From contig JAGVSJ010000018.1 in NCBI GenBank assembly GCA_019720975.1, forward strand, positions 1-33,151: 33,151 bases of DNA. The letters are read 5' to 3'. Within the stretch, counting starts at the first letter, position 1, and the number at the start of each line of letters is the position of its first letter. The notes beneath the pieces were generated by a model that worked only from the letters and a program-made list of their open reading frames with translations, did no database searches and was not told where the DNA came from. The translations under genes and the position numbers were made by a program. This document shows positions 14,216 to 21,319 of the stretch, piece after piece. The stretch comes from Candidatus Sysuiplasma superficiale (GTDB lineage Archaea > Thermoplasmatota > Thermoplasmata > Sysuiplasmatales > Sysuiplasmataceae).

Positions 14216-14666
14216 TTACGGAGATTCCTTACCGGGTTCTCTCAACCATGGGGTATAAACAAGACCTAGCAGGATGCCTTCTGGGCTGAGAAATCTGGAG
14301 ACGATCTGACCGTAAGGCTCCTTGTACGAGTCCAGGAGGAGTGTGTGACCCTTTCTTTTCATTTCTTCAGGGGCTGCCTTCACATCTTCTACTTCAAACT
14401 CCAGCCACGCCTGCGGTCTGGGGATATCATCCGGCCAAATCTTTCTTCCAAAACAGCCTTCTGCTGCCAATGAAAGTGGCCATATGGCAAACCCTTTGCA
14501 ACCATCAACATTCTGACCGTGCATATACCCCCCCCTCATATTCTTTGAATTCTATTTCAAGATCCTCCGAGTATAATTTCCTGGATAGGGATAAGTCATC
14601 AGTTACGGGTCCAAAGCCCGCTATAAACAATATTTTCATTGAGTTTGAAAGCTGGGTCAATGCCAT
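14216..14666 (-). pseudogene. VOC (glyoxalase-fold) protein broken by a frameshift in a G8 run
   Basis: On the minus strand a frame from ATG 14666 (or 14639) reads MKILFIAGFGPVTDDLSLS, then KLYSEDLEIEFKEYEGG, a typical VOC-family N-terminus. It loses frame at a run of eight G (eight C at 14528-14535). The downstream frame, 14216-14539, continues with YMHGQNVDGCKGFAIWPL, AWLEFEVEDVKAAPEEMKRKGH and FLSPEGILLGLVY, the second half of the same fold. With seven G the frame would be continuous and give about 140-150 residues, a normal VOC length. It may be a pseudogene, a sequencing error in the homopolymer, or a phase-variable switch. A CCTATAATG element lies about 25 bases before ATG 14666. Confidence 0.72.
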
Positions 14667-14699
14667 AAGTCTTATTGTAATTGCAGCATTATAGGCTCA

Positions 14700-15065
14700 A
14701 TAGCCTATTTCTTGAACCTATGAGAGATCGAACAGGTAGTCGGAGGACTCCCTCGTCTCTGATATCCCGTTTTTCATGGAGTAATCTCCTGAGAAGCAGC
14801 TTATGCCTTAGCCACTCATTAGCAGTTAGCCGATTGCGATGAGTGGGCTCCAATTCACACGTTTTCCGATGCCAAGTATGTTTTGTTTCGACACTGCTCG
14901 TCTTCTTTAAGGAAGACGAGCTTTATTTGAAGGAAGGAACTTCACACTCAGGTTGAAACAACAGGCGCAATTATCCTGTTTCCTTATGGAAGAGCATGGT
15001 CAGTAGACTTGTAGACTTTTTCACCATTTTTGTCGCCCGTCAACTTCTATGAGCTTACGTGTCAA
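14700..15065. other. Gap in the accessory islet with one terminator-like hairpin
   Basis: About 370 bases with no supported gene. The composition is more AT-rich than the surroundings. The only clear structure is the hairpin at 14896-14921. Confidence 0.35.
14896..14928 (+). terminator. Perfect 10-bp hairpin followed by T-rich sequence
   Basis: GCTCGTCTTC (14896-14905) pairs perfectly with GAAGACGAGC (14912-14921) across a 6-base loop and is followed by TTTATTT. It looks like a bacterial-style intrinsic terminator, which suits acquired DNA; no gene obviously ends here. Confidence 0.45.
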
Positions 15066-15069
15066 CCTT

Positions 15070-15188
15070 AGTAAATGAAAACACTAAATATATGAAAAAT
15101 AATAATTGTTTTTGATATGTCTAGTAAAAGCAAAATATCCAGGGGATTCCTGACAGTCGTTCCAAAAGAGGTGCGCAGGAAAGTCGGC
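15070..15188 (+). repeat. Promoter and antitoxin 5' repeat, copy A (intact)
   Basis: This stretch of about 119 bases contains the TAAATATA promoter and the first 24 or so codons of the intact antitoxin. It is closely repeated at 16019-16136; within the coding part the two copies differ at only a few bases. Confidence 0.8.
15085..15092 (+). promoter_or_regulatory. TATA box of the toxin-antitoxin operon
   Basis: TAAATATA lies about 25-30 bases before the antitoxin ATG, so the message should be essentially leaderless. Confidence 0.55.
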
Positions 15189-15353
15189 CTCAAAGAAGGT
15201 GATACAATTGAATGGACTGTCAATGGAGAGTCGATAAGAGTCCTGCCGCACAAGAAAGTGTGCATTGACGACATTATCGCCATCGCATCCCATGGCGGGG
15301 ATGCGGTGGTTTCCAAGAAAGAAATTCAGGCGGGAAAGCGTGATCGTCGCTGA
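15117..15353 (+). CDS. vapB: AbrB-type antitoxin (VapB-like)
   Basis: This 78-residue protein has an N-terminal SpoVT/AbrB swapped-hairpin DNA-binding domain: KISRGFLTVVPKEVRRKVGLKEGDTIEWTV gives the usual strand, PKEVR turn and GLKEGD pattern. The C-terminal half (DDIIAIASHGGDAVVSKKEIQAG) would wrap and inhibit the toxin. It overlaps the PIN toxin gene by 14 bases. Such pairs normally bind their own promoter and autorepress. A truncated second copy of the promoter and N-terminal region lies at 16019-16189. The region is more AT-rich than its neighbours, consistent with transfer. Confidence 0.88.
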   Translation: MSSKSKISRGFLTVVPKEVRRKVGLKEGDTIEWTVNGESIRVLPHKKVCIDDIIAIASHGGDAVVSKKEIQAGKRDRR

Positions 15354-15726
15354 CTCCTCATATTTCATAGCGCTTGCCGACAAGAATGATCAGTGGCATC
15401 GTAATGCTGTTGCAGTCAAAAGCCGGATTCCGCAAGAGTTCAAGATTTCGACACTGACTGTATCTGAAGCGGTTACCGCAATCGGATACAGAGCCGGAGG
15501 AAAAGCAGCAAGGACACTTTATGATTATTTCGCCGACAACTGTTCAGTGGAGACTGTTGACAGACAATTGATGGATCTGGCCATGACTGTTCACCTCAGG
15601 TTCGACGGAATCCTTTCTGTTGCCGATTCGGTTTCTGCCGCGATAATGACCAGGGATGGATTCAGGCAAATAGTGTCTTTTGATAGCGACTTCGACAAGA
15701 TCAAGGGGATACAACGTATCTACTAG
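15340..15726 (+). CDS. vapC: PIN-domain ribonuclease toxin (VapC-like)
   Basis: Starting at GTG 15340 the product is 128 residues and begins MIVADSSYFIALADKND. This places the first conserved acid (VADSSYF) at the start of the PIN fold. The other expected acids are visible: glutamate in TVSEAVTAIG, aspartate in SVADSVSAAIM, and aspartates in SFDSDFDKI. PIN toxins cleave RNA, often initiator tRNA or rRNA loops, in a Mg-dependent way; the target here is unknown. An open frame extends upstream to 15265 but overlaps the antitoxin and adds sequence unlike the family. The 14-base overlap with vapB suggests coupled translation. Confidence 0.88.
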   Translation: MIVADSSYFIALADKNDQWHRNAVAVKSRIPQEFKISTLTVSEAVTAIGYRAGGKAARTLYDYFADNCSVETVDRQLMDLAMTVHLRFDGILSVADSVSAAIMTRDGFRQIVSFDSDFDKIKGIQRIY

Positions 15727-16018
15727 GCAGGCGCGCTCATTACTGCTGACCAACTCAGGAAATTGCCAGCCACAGAGTGTGCCTTTGTCCCTGCAGGCGG
15801 AGCAAGGTGTCCAGGTCTCTCACGATTAGTGGTCGAGAAGTCTGCCGCATTTCCTTAATGATTCCGTGAAGGAATCGAACCTTGATGCGTATATTTCGGC
15901 AGCCACACATAGTTCTGGTTCGGATTCACCTGCGATCAGATGGTTTCATGAACGCTGAATGGAAATACACCCTCATGTGATGAGCGCATCCTACATTTTT
16001 CAACCGCCCGGAGTAACC
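15727..16018. other. Gap between vapC and the repeated antitoxin fragment
   Basis: About 290 bases without a supported gene. It contains an imperfect TTCCTT/AAGGAA hairpin near 15850-15875 and the tRNA-Gly-like 14-mer at 15897. Confidence 0.35.
15897..15910 (+). repeat. Possible tRNA-Gly 3'-end remnant
   Basis: CGGCAGCCACACAT matches 13 of 14 bases at the end of tRNA-Gly and the bases after it (14091-14104). Its position downstream of vapBC would fit the far attachment site of a decayed insertion, but the match is short. Confidence 0.3.
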
Positions 16019-16136
16019 AGTAGATGAAAACATTAAACAAATGAGACAATAATTATTATTGATATGTCTGGCAAAAGCAAAATATCCAGGGGATTCCTGA
16101 CAATCGTTCCGGGAGAGGTGCCCAGGAAAGTCGATC
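16019..16136 (+). repeat. Promoter and antitoxin 5' repeat, copy B (truncated)
   Basis: This copy matches 15070-15188 from the promoter through about codon 24 of the antitoxin and then stops abruptly. Its TATA region is partly degraded (CATTAAACAAATG). The break marks a rearrangement junction. Confidence 0.8.
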
Positions 16137-16189
16137 GGAAAAGCTTAATCAATACCTCCGGAATATCCGCTTGCTGTGACACGAAATAA
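16064..16189 (+). pseudogene. Truncated AbrB-type antitoxin
   Basis: The frame begins MSGKSKISRGFLTIVPGEVPRKV, nearly identical to the intact antitoxin at 15117. It then leaves homology and ends after 41 codons in unrelated residues (LINTSGISACCDTK). It lacks the GLKEGD turn, the second strand and the toxin-binding tail. The K-E to G-E and R-to-P changes in the conserved PKEVR turn also suggest loss of function. No toxin gene follows; instead the small CWC gene starts inside its last codons. Confidence 0.75.
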
Positions 16190-16340
16190 AAGGTGCGAAC
16201 TCTGCGGGAACGAGTTTGTGTGCGGCGGCCTGTCAGGATGCTGGTGCAGAAACATCAGCATATCCGCGCAGAGGAGACAGATTCTTTCCTCAATAGCAGA
16301 GGATTGTGTCTGCAGGAATTGCATTTCGGATAAAAAATGA
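16176..16340 (+). CDS. Small cysteine-rich CWC family protein
   Basis: This 54-residue protein has the spacing of the cysteine-rich CWC family: CELCGNEFVC at the start, GCWCRN in the middle and CVCRNC near the end, eight cysteines in all. It is probably a small metal-binding (zinc) protein of unknown role. The start is GTG. A CTTAATC element about 30 bases upstream could act as a TATA box, giving a leaderless transcript. The start overlaps the end of the truncated antitoxin by 14 bases. I am fairly sure of the family because of the ordered C-x2-C, CWC and CxC-x2-C pattern. Confidence 0.75.
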   Translation: MTRNKRCELCGNEFVCGGLSGCWCRNISISAQRRQILSSIAEDCVCRNCISDKK

Positions 16341-16424
16341 TCCGGCCAGAACAAATAACAGTGACGGGAGTCCCGTTCCTGCAAACGCGGAAATCCGTAA
16401 TGCCGAAGAACGGATGCACATACA

Positions 16425-17210
16425 ATGACCTCAAATACCTACCCGACTGAAAATCACTCAAGAGCCGCGTCTAAATTCGTCGAGCTCTTCAGCAGTGAGA
16501 AGAGGATCGTTGCCATACTGCTTGTTGGATCCTGCGCGCGGGGATCAGCGAGCCCGGACTCATGTCTGGACATAACAGTCATGATGGACGATGAACGGGA
16601 TGCGGATGTTTTCGCAAAGCATGTAGAGAGCATCTGGAACACCACGGAGGAAAGTTCTGGACTGCAACGGACAGGCAGATTTTCGAACCTCGACCTCAAC
16701 TTCACCGATGGGAAATTCAGACCTGGCAAGAGAGGCTGGACTTCAGGACCGGACTCTTTCGAAATTGAAGTGGGCAATACTTACGTCTACTCTGTGCCGC
16801 TGTTTGACAGGGACGGGGCATTTGAAGAACGAGGAAGGGCATTTCTGCCCTATTACGGTGATGAGCTGAGAAAGGAAAGACTCGCAGATATCGAGAAATA
16901 TTTCTACAACAACCTTGACCACATACCGCTTTACGTCAGGAGAGGACTGCATTTCCAGAGCCTGGAGAGACTGATCAATGCCTCCAGGGAATATCTGCAG
17001 GCACTCTTTGTTTACAGCAGAATTTATCCAATTTCCTACGACAAATGGATCAGATTCCAGCTCGTGGATATACTGAAGAGATCTGACATTTATTCCGAAC
17101 TTGTTGAAATGTTCCAGATAAAAAGGATCGAGAGCAACGAGCTCATTGACGAGAGCGCCAGGCTGAGAGACATGGCGGAGAGAGATCTGGGGTTCTCCGA
17201 CTTCGGCTGA
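16425..17210 (+). CDS. Nucleotidyltransferase-fold protein with altered active-site motif
   Basis: This 261-residue protein has an N-terminal Pol-beta-type nucleotidyltransferase motif, LLVGSCARGSASPDSCLDITVMMDD (split around residues 32-57). In active members the pattern is GS...SDxDxxV. Here the first metal-binding aspartate is cysteine (SCLD), which may impair catalysis unless D in PDS substitutes. A helical C-terminal region (YFYNNLDHIPLYVRRGLHFQS, LQALFVYSRIYPI) resembles the substrate domain of aminoglycoside-type nucleotidyltransferases. The ATG lacks an obvious ribosome binding site. No partner antitoxin-type gene was recognised next to it. The substrate is unknown. Confidence 0.7.
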   Translation: MTSNTYPTENHSRAASKFVELFSSEKRIVAILLVGSCARGSASPDSCLDITVMMDDERDADVFAKHVESIWNTTEESSGLQRTGRFSNLDLNFTDGKFRPGKRGWTSGPDSFEIEVGNTYVYSVPLFDRDGAFEERGRAFLPYYGDELRKERLADIEKYFYNNLDHIPLYVRRGLHFQSLERLINASREYLQALFVYSRIYPISYDKWIRFQLVDILKRSDIYSELVEMFQIKRIESNELIDESARLRDMAERDLGFSDFG

Positions 17211-17246
17211 ACCTGTGAGACTGCTTTTGATACCGCACCCCGCTTT

Positions 17247-17519
17247 TCATTGCACGGAATCAGATATCAGCCTGGAGCCGGACTCGGTTATGAATACAGT
17301 GAAATCGTCAGGTCCGTTCTCTTCAATGGATATCGCATTCTCGCTTGCAAGCCTGTTGATCCTCTTCACAAGATCGGTATACGCAATCCCTTTTACAACC
17401 TTGCCCAGCTCAAATAGCAGCTCACCCTTGTCTATACCTGCGCTGCCTCTTTTGCTTGCAATTGAAAGTATATCAATGTCGATGGCACTCAGATTCACAG
17501 TTTCACCCTCGCCCACCAT
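17247..17519 (-). CDS. Small winged-helix-like protein
   Basis: This 90-residue protein looks like a single winged-helix domain. It has an N-terminal helix (AIDIDILSIASKRG), a second helix (GELLFELGKVV), a recognition-type helix (YTDLVKRINRLASENAI) and a wing (SIEENGPDDFTVFITESGSRLI). I cannot assign a family. It is divergent from the ROK kinase gene, with only about 70 bases between them, so it could regulate that gene; this is inference from position only. Confidence 0.6.
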   Translation of the reverse strand: MVGEGETVNLSAIDIDILSIASKRGSAGIDKGELLFELGKVVKGIAYTDLVKRINRLASENAISIEENGPDDFTVFITESGSRLISDSVQ

Positions 17520-17521
17520 AG

Positions 17522-17548
17522 CAGTTATATCCGTTAAAGCTTATCACT
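17522..17548. promoter_or_regulatory. Promoter region between the winged-helix gene and the ROK kinase
   Basis: GTTATATCC followed by GTTAAAGCTTATC offers TATA-like elements for both divergent genes within about 25 bases. Confidence 0.35.
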
Positions 17549-17588
17549 CCAGTTCGCGGATTGAAAACAGCGGAAGGTGACCGTTCTC

Positions 17589-18569
17589 TTGGCAAGGGGA
17601 AAATTTGCACTGGGATGCGATGTAGGAGCGACGAAGGTTTCCGTGTCAGTAGGCGTGGAGCCTGGAGTCATCCTTGACAGGATAACGGACAGGACATACC
17701 GCATGAGAAATCCTAAAGATCTCGTGTCCGAGCTCAGAAGGATGATCGCCGATATAACTGAAAAAAACAACCTTGACATCTCCGACTGCATGGGTCTTGG
17801 GGTGGCCTTTGCAGGTTTCACCGACAGCCGAAACGGTGTCATCGTTGCTTCCCCGAACCTGGAAGGGTGGGACAATACACCGCTGAAACAGATCCTCCAG
17901 GATACGCTTGGCGTTGCAGTAAGGGTGGAAAATGACGCGAATGTAGGTGCCTACGGCGAATACAGGCATGGAGGCTCTGTGGCCGGGACCGATTTCCTCT
18001 ATGTCACTCTCAGCACTGGGATAGGCGGAGGCTTAATAATCGGAGGGGTACCCTATGAAGGGGACAACGGGGTTGCAGGCGAGATCGGACATACTGTCGT
18101 TATACCGGACGGGCCGAAGTGCGGCTGCGGAAAGCAGGGATGCCTTGAGGCGGTAGCCTCGGGCCTGGCAATAGAACGTATTGCGAACGAACGCATGAAG
18201 AGGGAAAGGACTTCCCTGAATGACAGGGCAGCTGAAGGGAAAATAGACGCAAGGACGGTCTTTGAGGAGGCCAGGAACGGAGATCCGCTTTCCAGTGAGA
18301 TTGTGGACACCGCATGCAGGTACCTCGGCCTGTCCATTGCCAATGCGGTTATGCTCCTGAGCCTCTCCTCGGTGGTGATTGGCGGAGGAATGGCCAGGGA
18401 AGGTGAATACCTGAGGAGGAAGGTCGAGCACTATATGAGAAAGGGAATCGCCGGCGGACCGAATGAAAATGCAAAACTGCACATCTCGAAGAAACCGCTT
18501 GAGGTCGTGGACATAGGCGCATTGCAGCTTGTATTCGATTCTTCCGGCGGCAAAGGCGGCAAAGATTGA
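17589..18569 (+). CDS. ROK family sugar kinase (glucokinase-like)
   Basis: This 326-residue protein has the ROK ATP-binding motif FALGCDVGATKVSVSV near the N-terminus. It also has the sugar-site VENDANVGAYGEY, the glycine-rich YVTLSTGIGGGLIIGG and the ROK zinc motif GHTVVIPDGPKCGCGKQGCLEA. ROK kinases phosphorylate glucose, N-acetylmannosamine or related sugars; the exact sugar cannot be decided. I favour the TTG at 17589 because AGGTGA lies eight bases upstream; the alternative GTG at 17577 overlaps that site and adds four residues. The neighbouring winged-helix genes on both sides are possible regulators. Confidence 0.9.
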   Translation: MARGKFALGCDVGATKVSVSVGVEPGVILDRITDRTYRMRNPKDLVSELRRMIADITEKNNLDISDCMGLGVAFAGFTDSRNGVIVASPNLEGWDNTPLKQILQDTLGVAVRVENDANVGAYGEYRHGGSVAGTDFLYVTLSTGIGGGLIIGGVPYEGDNGVAGEIGHTVVIPDGPKCGCGKQGCLEAVASGLAIERIANERMKRERTSLNDRAAEGKIDARTVFEEARNGDPLSSEIVDTACRYLGLSIANAVMLLSLSSVVIGGGMAREGEYLRRKVEHYMRKGIAGGPNENAKLHISKKPLEVVDIGALQLVFDSSGGKGGKD

Positions 18570-18689
18570 GACGGGCTTTGCAACGGGCAGTCTGGTATTA
18601 TCGTGCTTTCGCGGATATATCCATATGGCCCGCAGGAAGCCCTTTCGCACCTGACTGAACCAATGTCGCGTCCCTTTCCCGTGAAACCT

Positions 18690-18702
18690 AGTTTTAAAAA
18701 GT
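18690..18702 (+). promoter_or_regulatory. TATA box for the winged-helix gene at 18734
   Basis: AGTTTTAAAAAGT about 35-45 bases upstream of the start is a good archaeal TATA element. Confidence 0.5.
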
Positions 18703-18733
18703 GACATGTCATTCTTAGTCATAAGCCGGGGAA

Positions 18734-19060
18734 ATGGTGTTTTTGATGAATCCTGAAAAAAACCTGCTGACAAGCAAGATGGAAGTGGAGATTGATTTGC
18801 TGAAAAGGCATGTTGCTGTTCTGAAGGCCATCATAGGCAATCAGCCCATAGGGATACTGAAACTTTCAGAACAGTTGAACTATCCGCAACATAAGGTGCG
18901 GTATTCGCTCAGGATACTTGAGCAGGAGGGCCTTATAGTCCCTTCCCCGAACGGAGCGGTGACCACATCGGAGATAAGGCCGTTCCTGGAGCATCTCAAA
19001 GGTGTCCTCATGGAGATGAGCGAAACGGTCAACCAGCTGAAGCAGGCTGTCGGTGACTGA
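18734..19060 (+). CDS. Winged-helix transcriptional regulator
   Basis: This protein of up to 108 residues has a clear winged helix-turn-helix: HVAVLKAIIGNQPIGILKLSEQLNYPQHKVRYSLRILEQEGLI, then a PSPNGAVTT wing. A C-terminal helix (FLEHLKGVLMEMSETVNQLKQAV) probably dimerises. It resembles small archaeal regulators found as single-domain proteins, but I cannot name its target. Two in-frame ATGs, 18734 and 18746, are possible; GGTG before the second supports a slightly shorter form. It stands between the ROK kinase and tRNA-Asn, with its own promoter. Confidence 0.78.
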   Translation: MVFLMNPEKNLLTSKMEVEIDLLKRHVAVLKAIIGNQPIGILKLSEQLNYPQHKVRYSLRILEQEGLIVPSPNGAVTTSEIRPFLEHLKGVLMEMSETVNQLKQAVGD

Positions 19061-19124
19061 TGCCCTTCACTCAATGCCATTGACAAAAACTTAATACTTT
19101 TCCGTTTTTGGTTCAGCAGCAGAT

Positions 19125-19209
19125 GCCGTTGTAGCTCAGCTGGCAGAGCGTGTGGCTGTTAATTGATGCAGCTACCATAAGGTCGACGGTTCAAATCCGT
19201 CCAACGGCG
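19125..19209 (+). tRNA. tRNA-Asn (anticodon GTT) with a 12-nt intron
   Basis: The acceptor stem is GCCGTTG/CAACGGC with discriminator G. The anticodon stem TGTGG pairs with CCATA (one G-U pair) only when a 12-nt insert after A37 is removed, giving loop CTGTTAA with anticodon GTT. The T arm is GACGGTTCAAATCCGTC. A CTTAATAC TATA-like element lies about 30 bases upstream. Confidence 0.9.
19162..19173 (+). other. 12-nt canonical-position (37/38) tRNA intron
   Basis: The exon stretch CTGT pairs with intron GCAG as a 4-bp central helix. The 3-nt bulges TAA and CTA are cut after their second base, and the outer helix is the anticodon stem. The rest of the intron is only a 5-base loop, so there is no inner helix. 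This is close to the shortest intron compatible with a half-BHB. Confidence 0.7.
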
Positions 19210-19213
19210 CTAT

Positions 19214-21253
19214 TCAGATTACGTCGAGTTCTCTTTCAAGTATGGCCATTTCCTGCTTGCCCAGTGTGTCCTTTCCCACTGAGACCAGGAGAAGCGAGTT
19301 TCTCTCGGACATCTCATCAATCATCCTTCTGAGCAGGCGGACGGTGCCCTCAAAATTCGTGTTGCTTATCACATACTGTATGTCATCAATATTCACAATC
19401 ACATGCAGACCTGCCCTGGACTTTTCCTCCATGAAATTCTTTATCTCGTATTCTATCTTTTCAAGTGACGGGACAAGAGCGATTTCTTTTTCGCTCTCAC
19501 GGTCGGTGAGCCACACAATTCTGGCACGTTCGAGACCGGGGTACTTGCTCCGCAGCCTTGTTGGATTCATCCTTGTGATATCAAGGGCAGCCCATTTGTC
19601 CGATATCCTCTCCTGAACAAGAAGATGGCAGAGATCAGGCCTGTCCTCCTCTATCAGGTATCCGTGCCCGGGCTTGAGGTCAACATGTTCCTTCCTCTCC
19701 CCTTTCTGCTCCTGCTGCCCGGAGCGCAGTATTCTCCTGGCCATGTCAATGGAGGGTGGAAGGCGCATGAGAGCACTGTAGGCAACAACCCTGTTCAGTG
19801 CTCCCGTAAGCTCCCTGACATTCTCTTCAAAGGATTCGGCTATGAACTTCACGACGGGTGCGGGTATTGCATAGTTCTCCTCCTTTATCTTGAGATCCAG
19901 TATCTTCATCCTGGTCTCAAGATCAGGCGGTCTTATGTCCACGATCAGCCCGGATTCCAGGCGCGACGATATCTGGCTGTCAAGGCCCCTTATCTCCTTT
20001 ATTGGCCTGTCGCCGGCACATATTACACGGCAATCATTGCCGAGGATTGCGTTGAGTATAGCCAGGAACTCCTCCTGAGCACGATCCTTTCCCGCAAGGA
20101 ACTGTATGTCGTCAAAGAGGAGCATGTCGAGATTCCGGTACCTTCTGATTGATGTATCCTTCCTCCTTCCTCTGAGAAACTCATCTATCTCCTCTGAAAA
20201 CCTCTCCCCTCCTGTGTACATCACCCTGGAACCGGGATGCCTGGAAACATACAGGTTACCTATGGCATTGAGGAGATGTGTCTTGCCGAGGCCGGGGGGA
20301 GCATGGACATAGAGCGGATTGTAATTTCCGCCCTCGAGTTCGACGATGGACATTGAGGCCGCATAGGGAAACTTGTTCCCCGGGCCGACAACATAATTGG
20401 AAAAACTCAATGAAGGATTGAGCCCGCTGGCATTTGGACCGTCTGTGCTCCCGATGTACCCGCATCGGGGACAGGAACCCTCCTTCAGGCCGCTCCCGCA
20501 CTCCGGACAGACACCGGGGTAATTGCCCTCGCTTCCAAAGACTACAGTGTAGACATCGTCATAGCCGTTTGCAGCACTGGCACCGCCAGTCTTCTCCTGC
20601 GCCTGTTTTCTTCCCTGGTTCCTGTCCTTCTGCTGCCTCTTTCCCTTCTGCAGCTGACCTTCCTCCGGAACAGCGGCGCTGTGATTAAAGTCAGCACCGA
20701 CGTTCTTCTCTCTTCCCTTTTTCAAATTTGCGGACAAAGGCGGAGTTTCGGCTGCAGCTGCCGGACGGGCAGCACTGTCCACAGCCCCATCTGCCATCGC
20801 AACTTCCTGCTCTGAAGGTGATCTGGTTTCCGGTGACATGCCGGTGACTGCGGGGCCCGGGACTTTCACCTTCTTGAATCGCTTCATCATTTCATGCTGC
20901 ACTGTAACCCTCTTTGATTCATCACGCTGTGTTTCCTGCCCGGCGATATTGTAAACGCGCAACCTGCTCATCCTGTTCAGAGCCTCGTGCCATACATTTT
21001 TCAATGCCTCCCTCCCCTGTACTGATGCAATACTTCCATCCTGCTCTTCCGTTTTGAAGAGGGCTTCAACAACAGCCCCATTCTTGTATGAAATATAGCC
21101 GCGTATCTTCCTGTTACCATCAACCCTCTCAAGAATTATTACAGCAGAAGATCTGCTCTCCCTGAGTTCCTCAGAAAGCAGCTTCATCGTTCCAGTGCCG
21201 CCCTGAACAGTTCTGATGGCAGCACTCCTCGACTCGATAACATCCAAAGGCAT
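19214..21253 (-). CDS. DnaA-type AAA+ ATPase with DUF835-like C-terminus
   Basis: This 679-residue multidomain protein is ordered as follows. Residues 30-103 look like a DUF4388-type sensor domain. Residues 105-245 are a low-complexity linker, and a zinc ribbon (CPECG, CPRCG) lies at 249-265. Residues 279-500 are a AAA+ module strikingly like bacterial DnaA domain III: LNPSLSFSNYVVGPGNKF, Walker A PPGLGKTHLLNAIG, Walker B LLFDDIQFLAGK, sensor I AGDRP, box VII SSRLESGLI with R431, PPDLETRMKIL, and sensor II R480. Residues 525-679 resemble archaeal DUF835 (GHGYLIEE, LDITRMNPTRLR, IVWLTDRE). The DnaA DNA-binding domain IV is absent. A role in replication is therefore not implied; an ATP-driven regulatory or signalling role is possible. 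It is tail-to-tail with tRNA-Asn. Confidence 0.85.
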   Translation of the reverse strand: MPLDVIESRSAAIRTVQGGTGTMKLLSEELRESRSSAVIILERVDGNRKIRGYISYKNGAVVEALFKTEEQDGSIASVQGREALKNVWHEALNRMSRLRVYNIAGQETQRDESKRVTVQHEMMKRFKKVKVPGPAVTGMSPETRSPSEQEVAMADGAVDSAARPAAAAETPPLSANLKKGREKNVGADFNHSAAVPEEGQLQKGKRQQKDRNQGRKQAQEKTGGASAANGYDDVYTVVFGSEGNYPGVCPECGSGLKEGSCPRCGYIGSTDGPNASGLNPSLSFSNYVVGPGNKFPYAASMSIVELEGGNYNPLYVHAPPGLGKTHLLNAIGNLYVSRHPGSRVMYTGGERFSEEIDEFLRGRRKDTSIRRYRNLDMLLFDDIQFLAGKDRAQEEFLAILNAILGNDCRVICAGDRPIKEIRGLDSQISSRLESGLIVDIRPPDLETRMKILDLKIKEENYAIPAPVVKFIAESFEENVRELTGALNRVVAYSALMRLPPSIDMARRILRSGQQEQKGERKEHVDLKPGHGYLIEEDRPDLCHLLVQERISDKWAALDITRMNPTRLRSKYPGLERARIVWLTDRESEKEIALVPSLEKIEYEIKNFMEEKSRAGLHVIVNIDDIQYVISNTNFEGTVRLLRRMIDEMSERNSLLLVSVGKDTLGKQEMAILERELDVI

Positions 21254-21319
21254 GAAATTTCATTGATTGAAACTTGTCTCCATTAAAAACATCATTCTTT
21301 TGATTTTTACGTGTGATAA

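Noticed and set aside
19125-21310. Replication origin next to the DnaA-like gene
   Set aside because: No clusters of DnaA boxes, Orc1 origin boxes or AT-rich unwinding region were seen, and the protein lacks domain IV.
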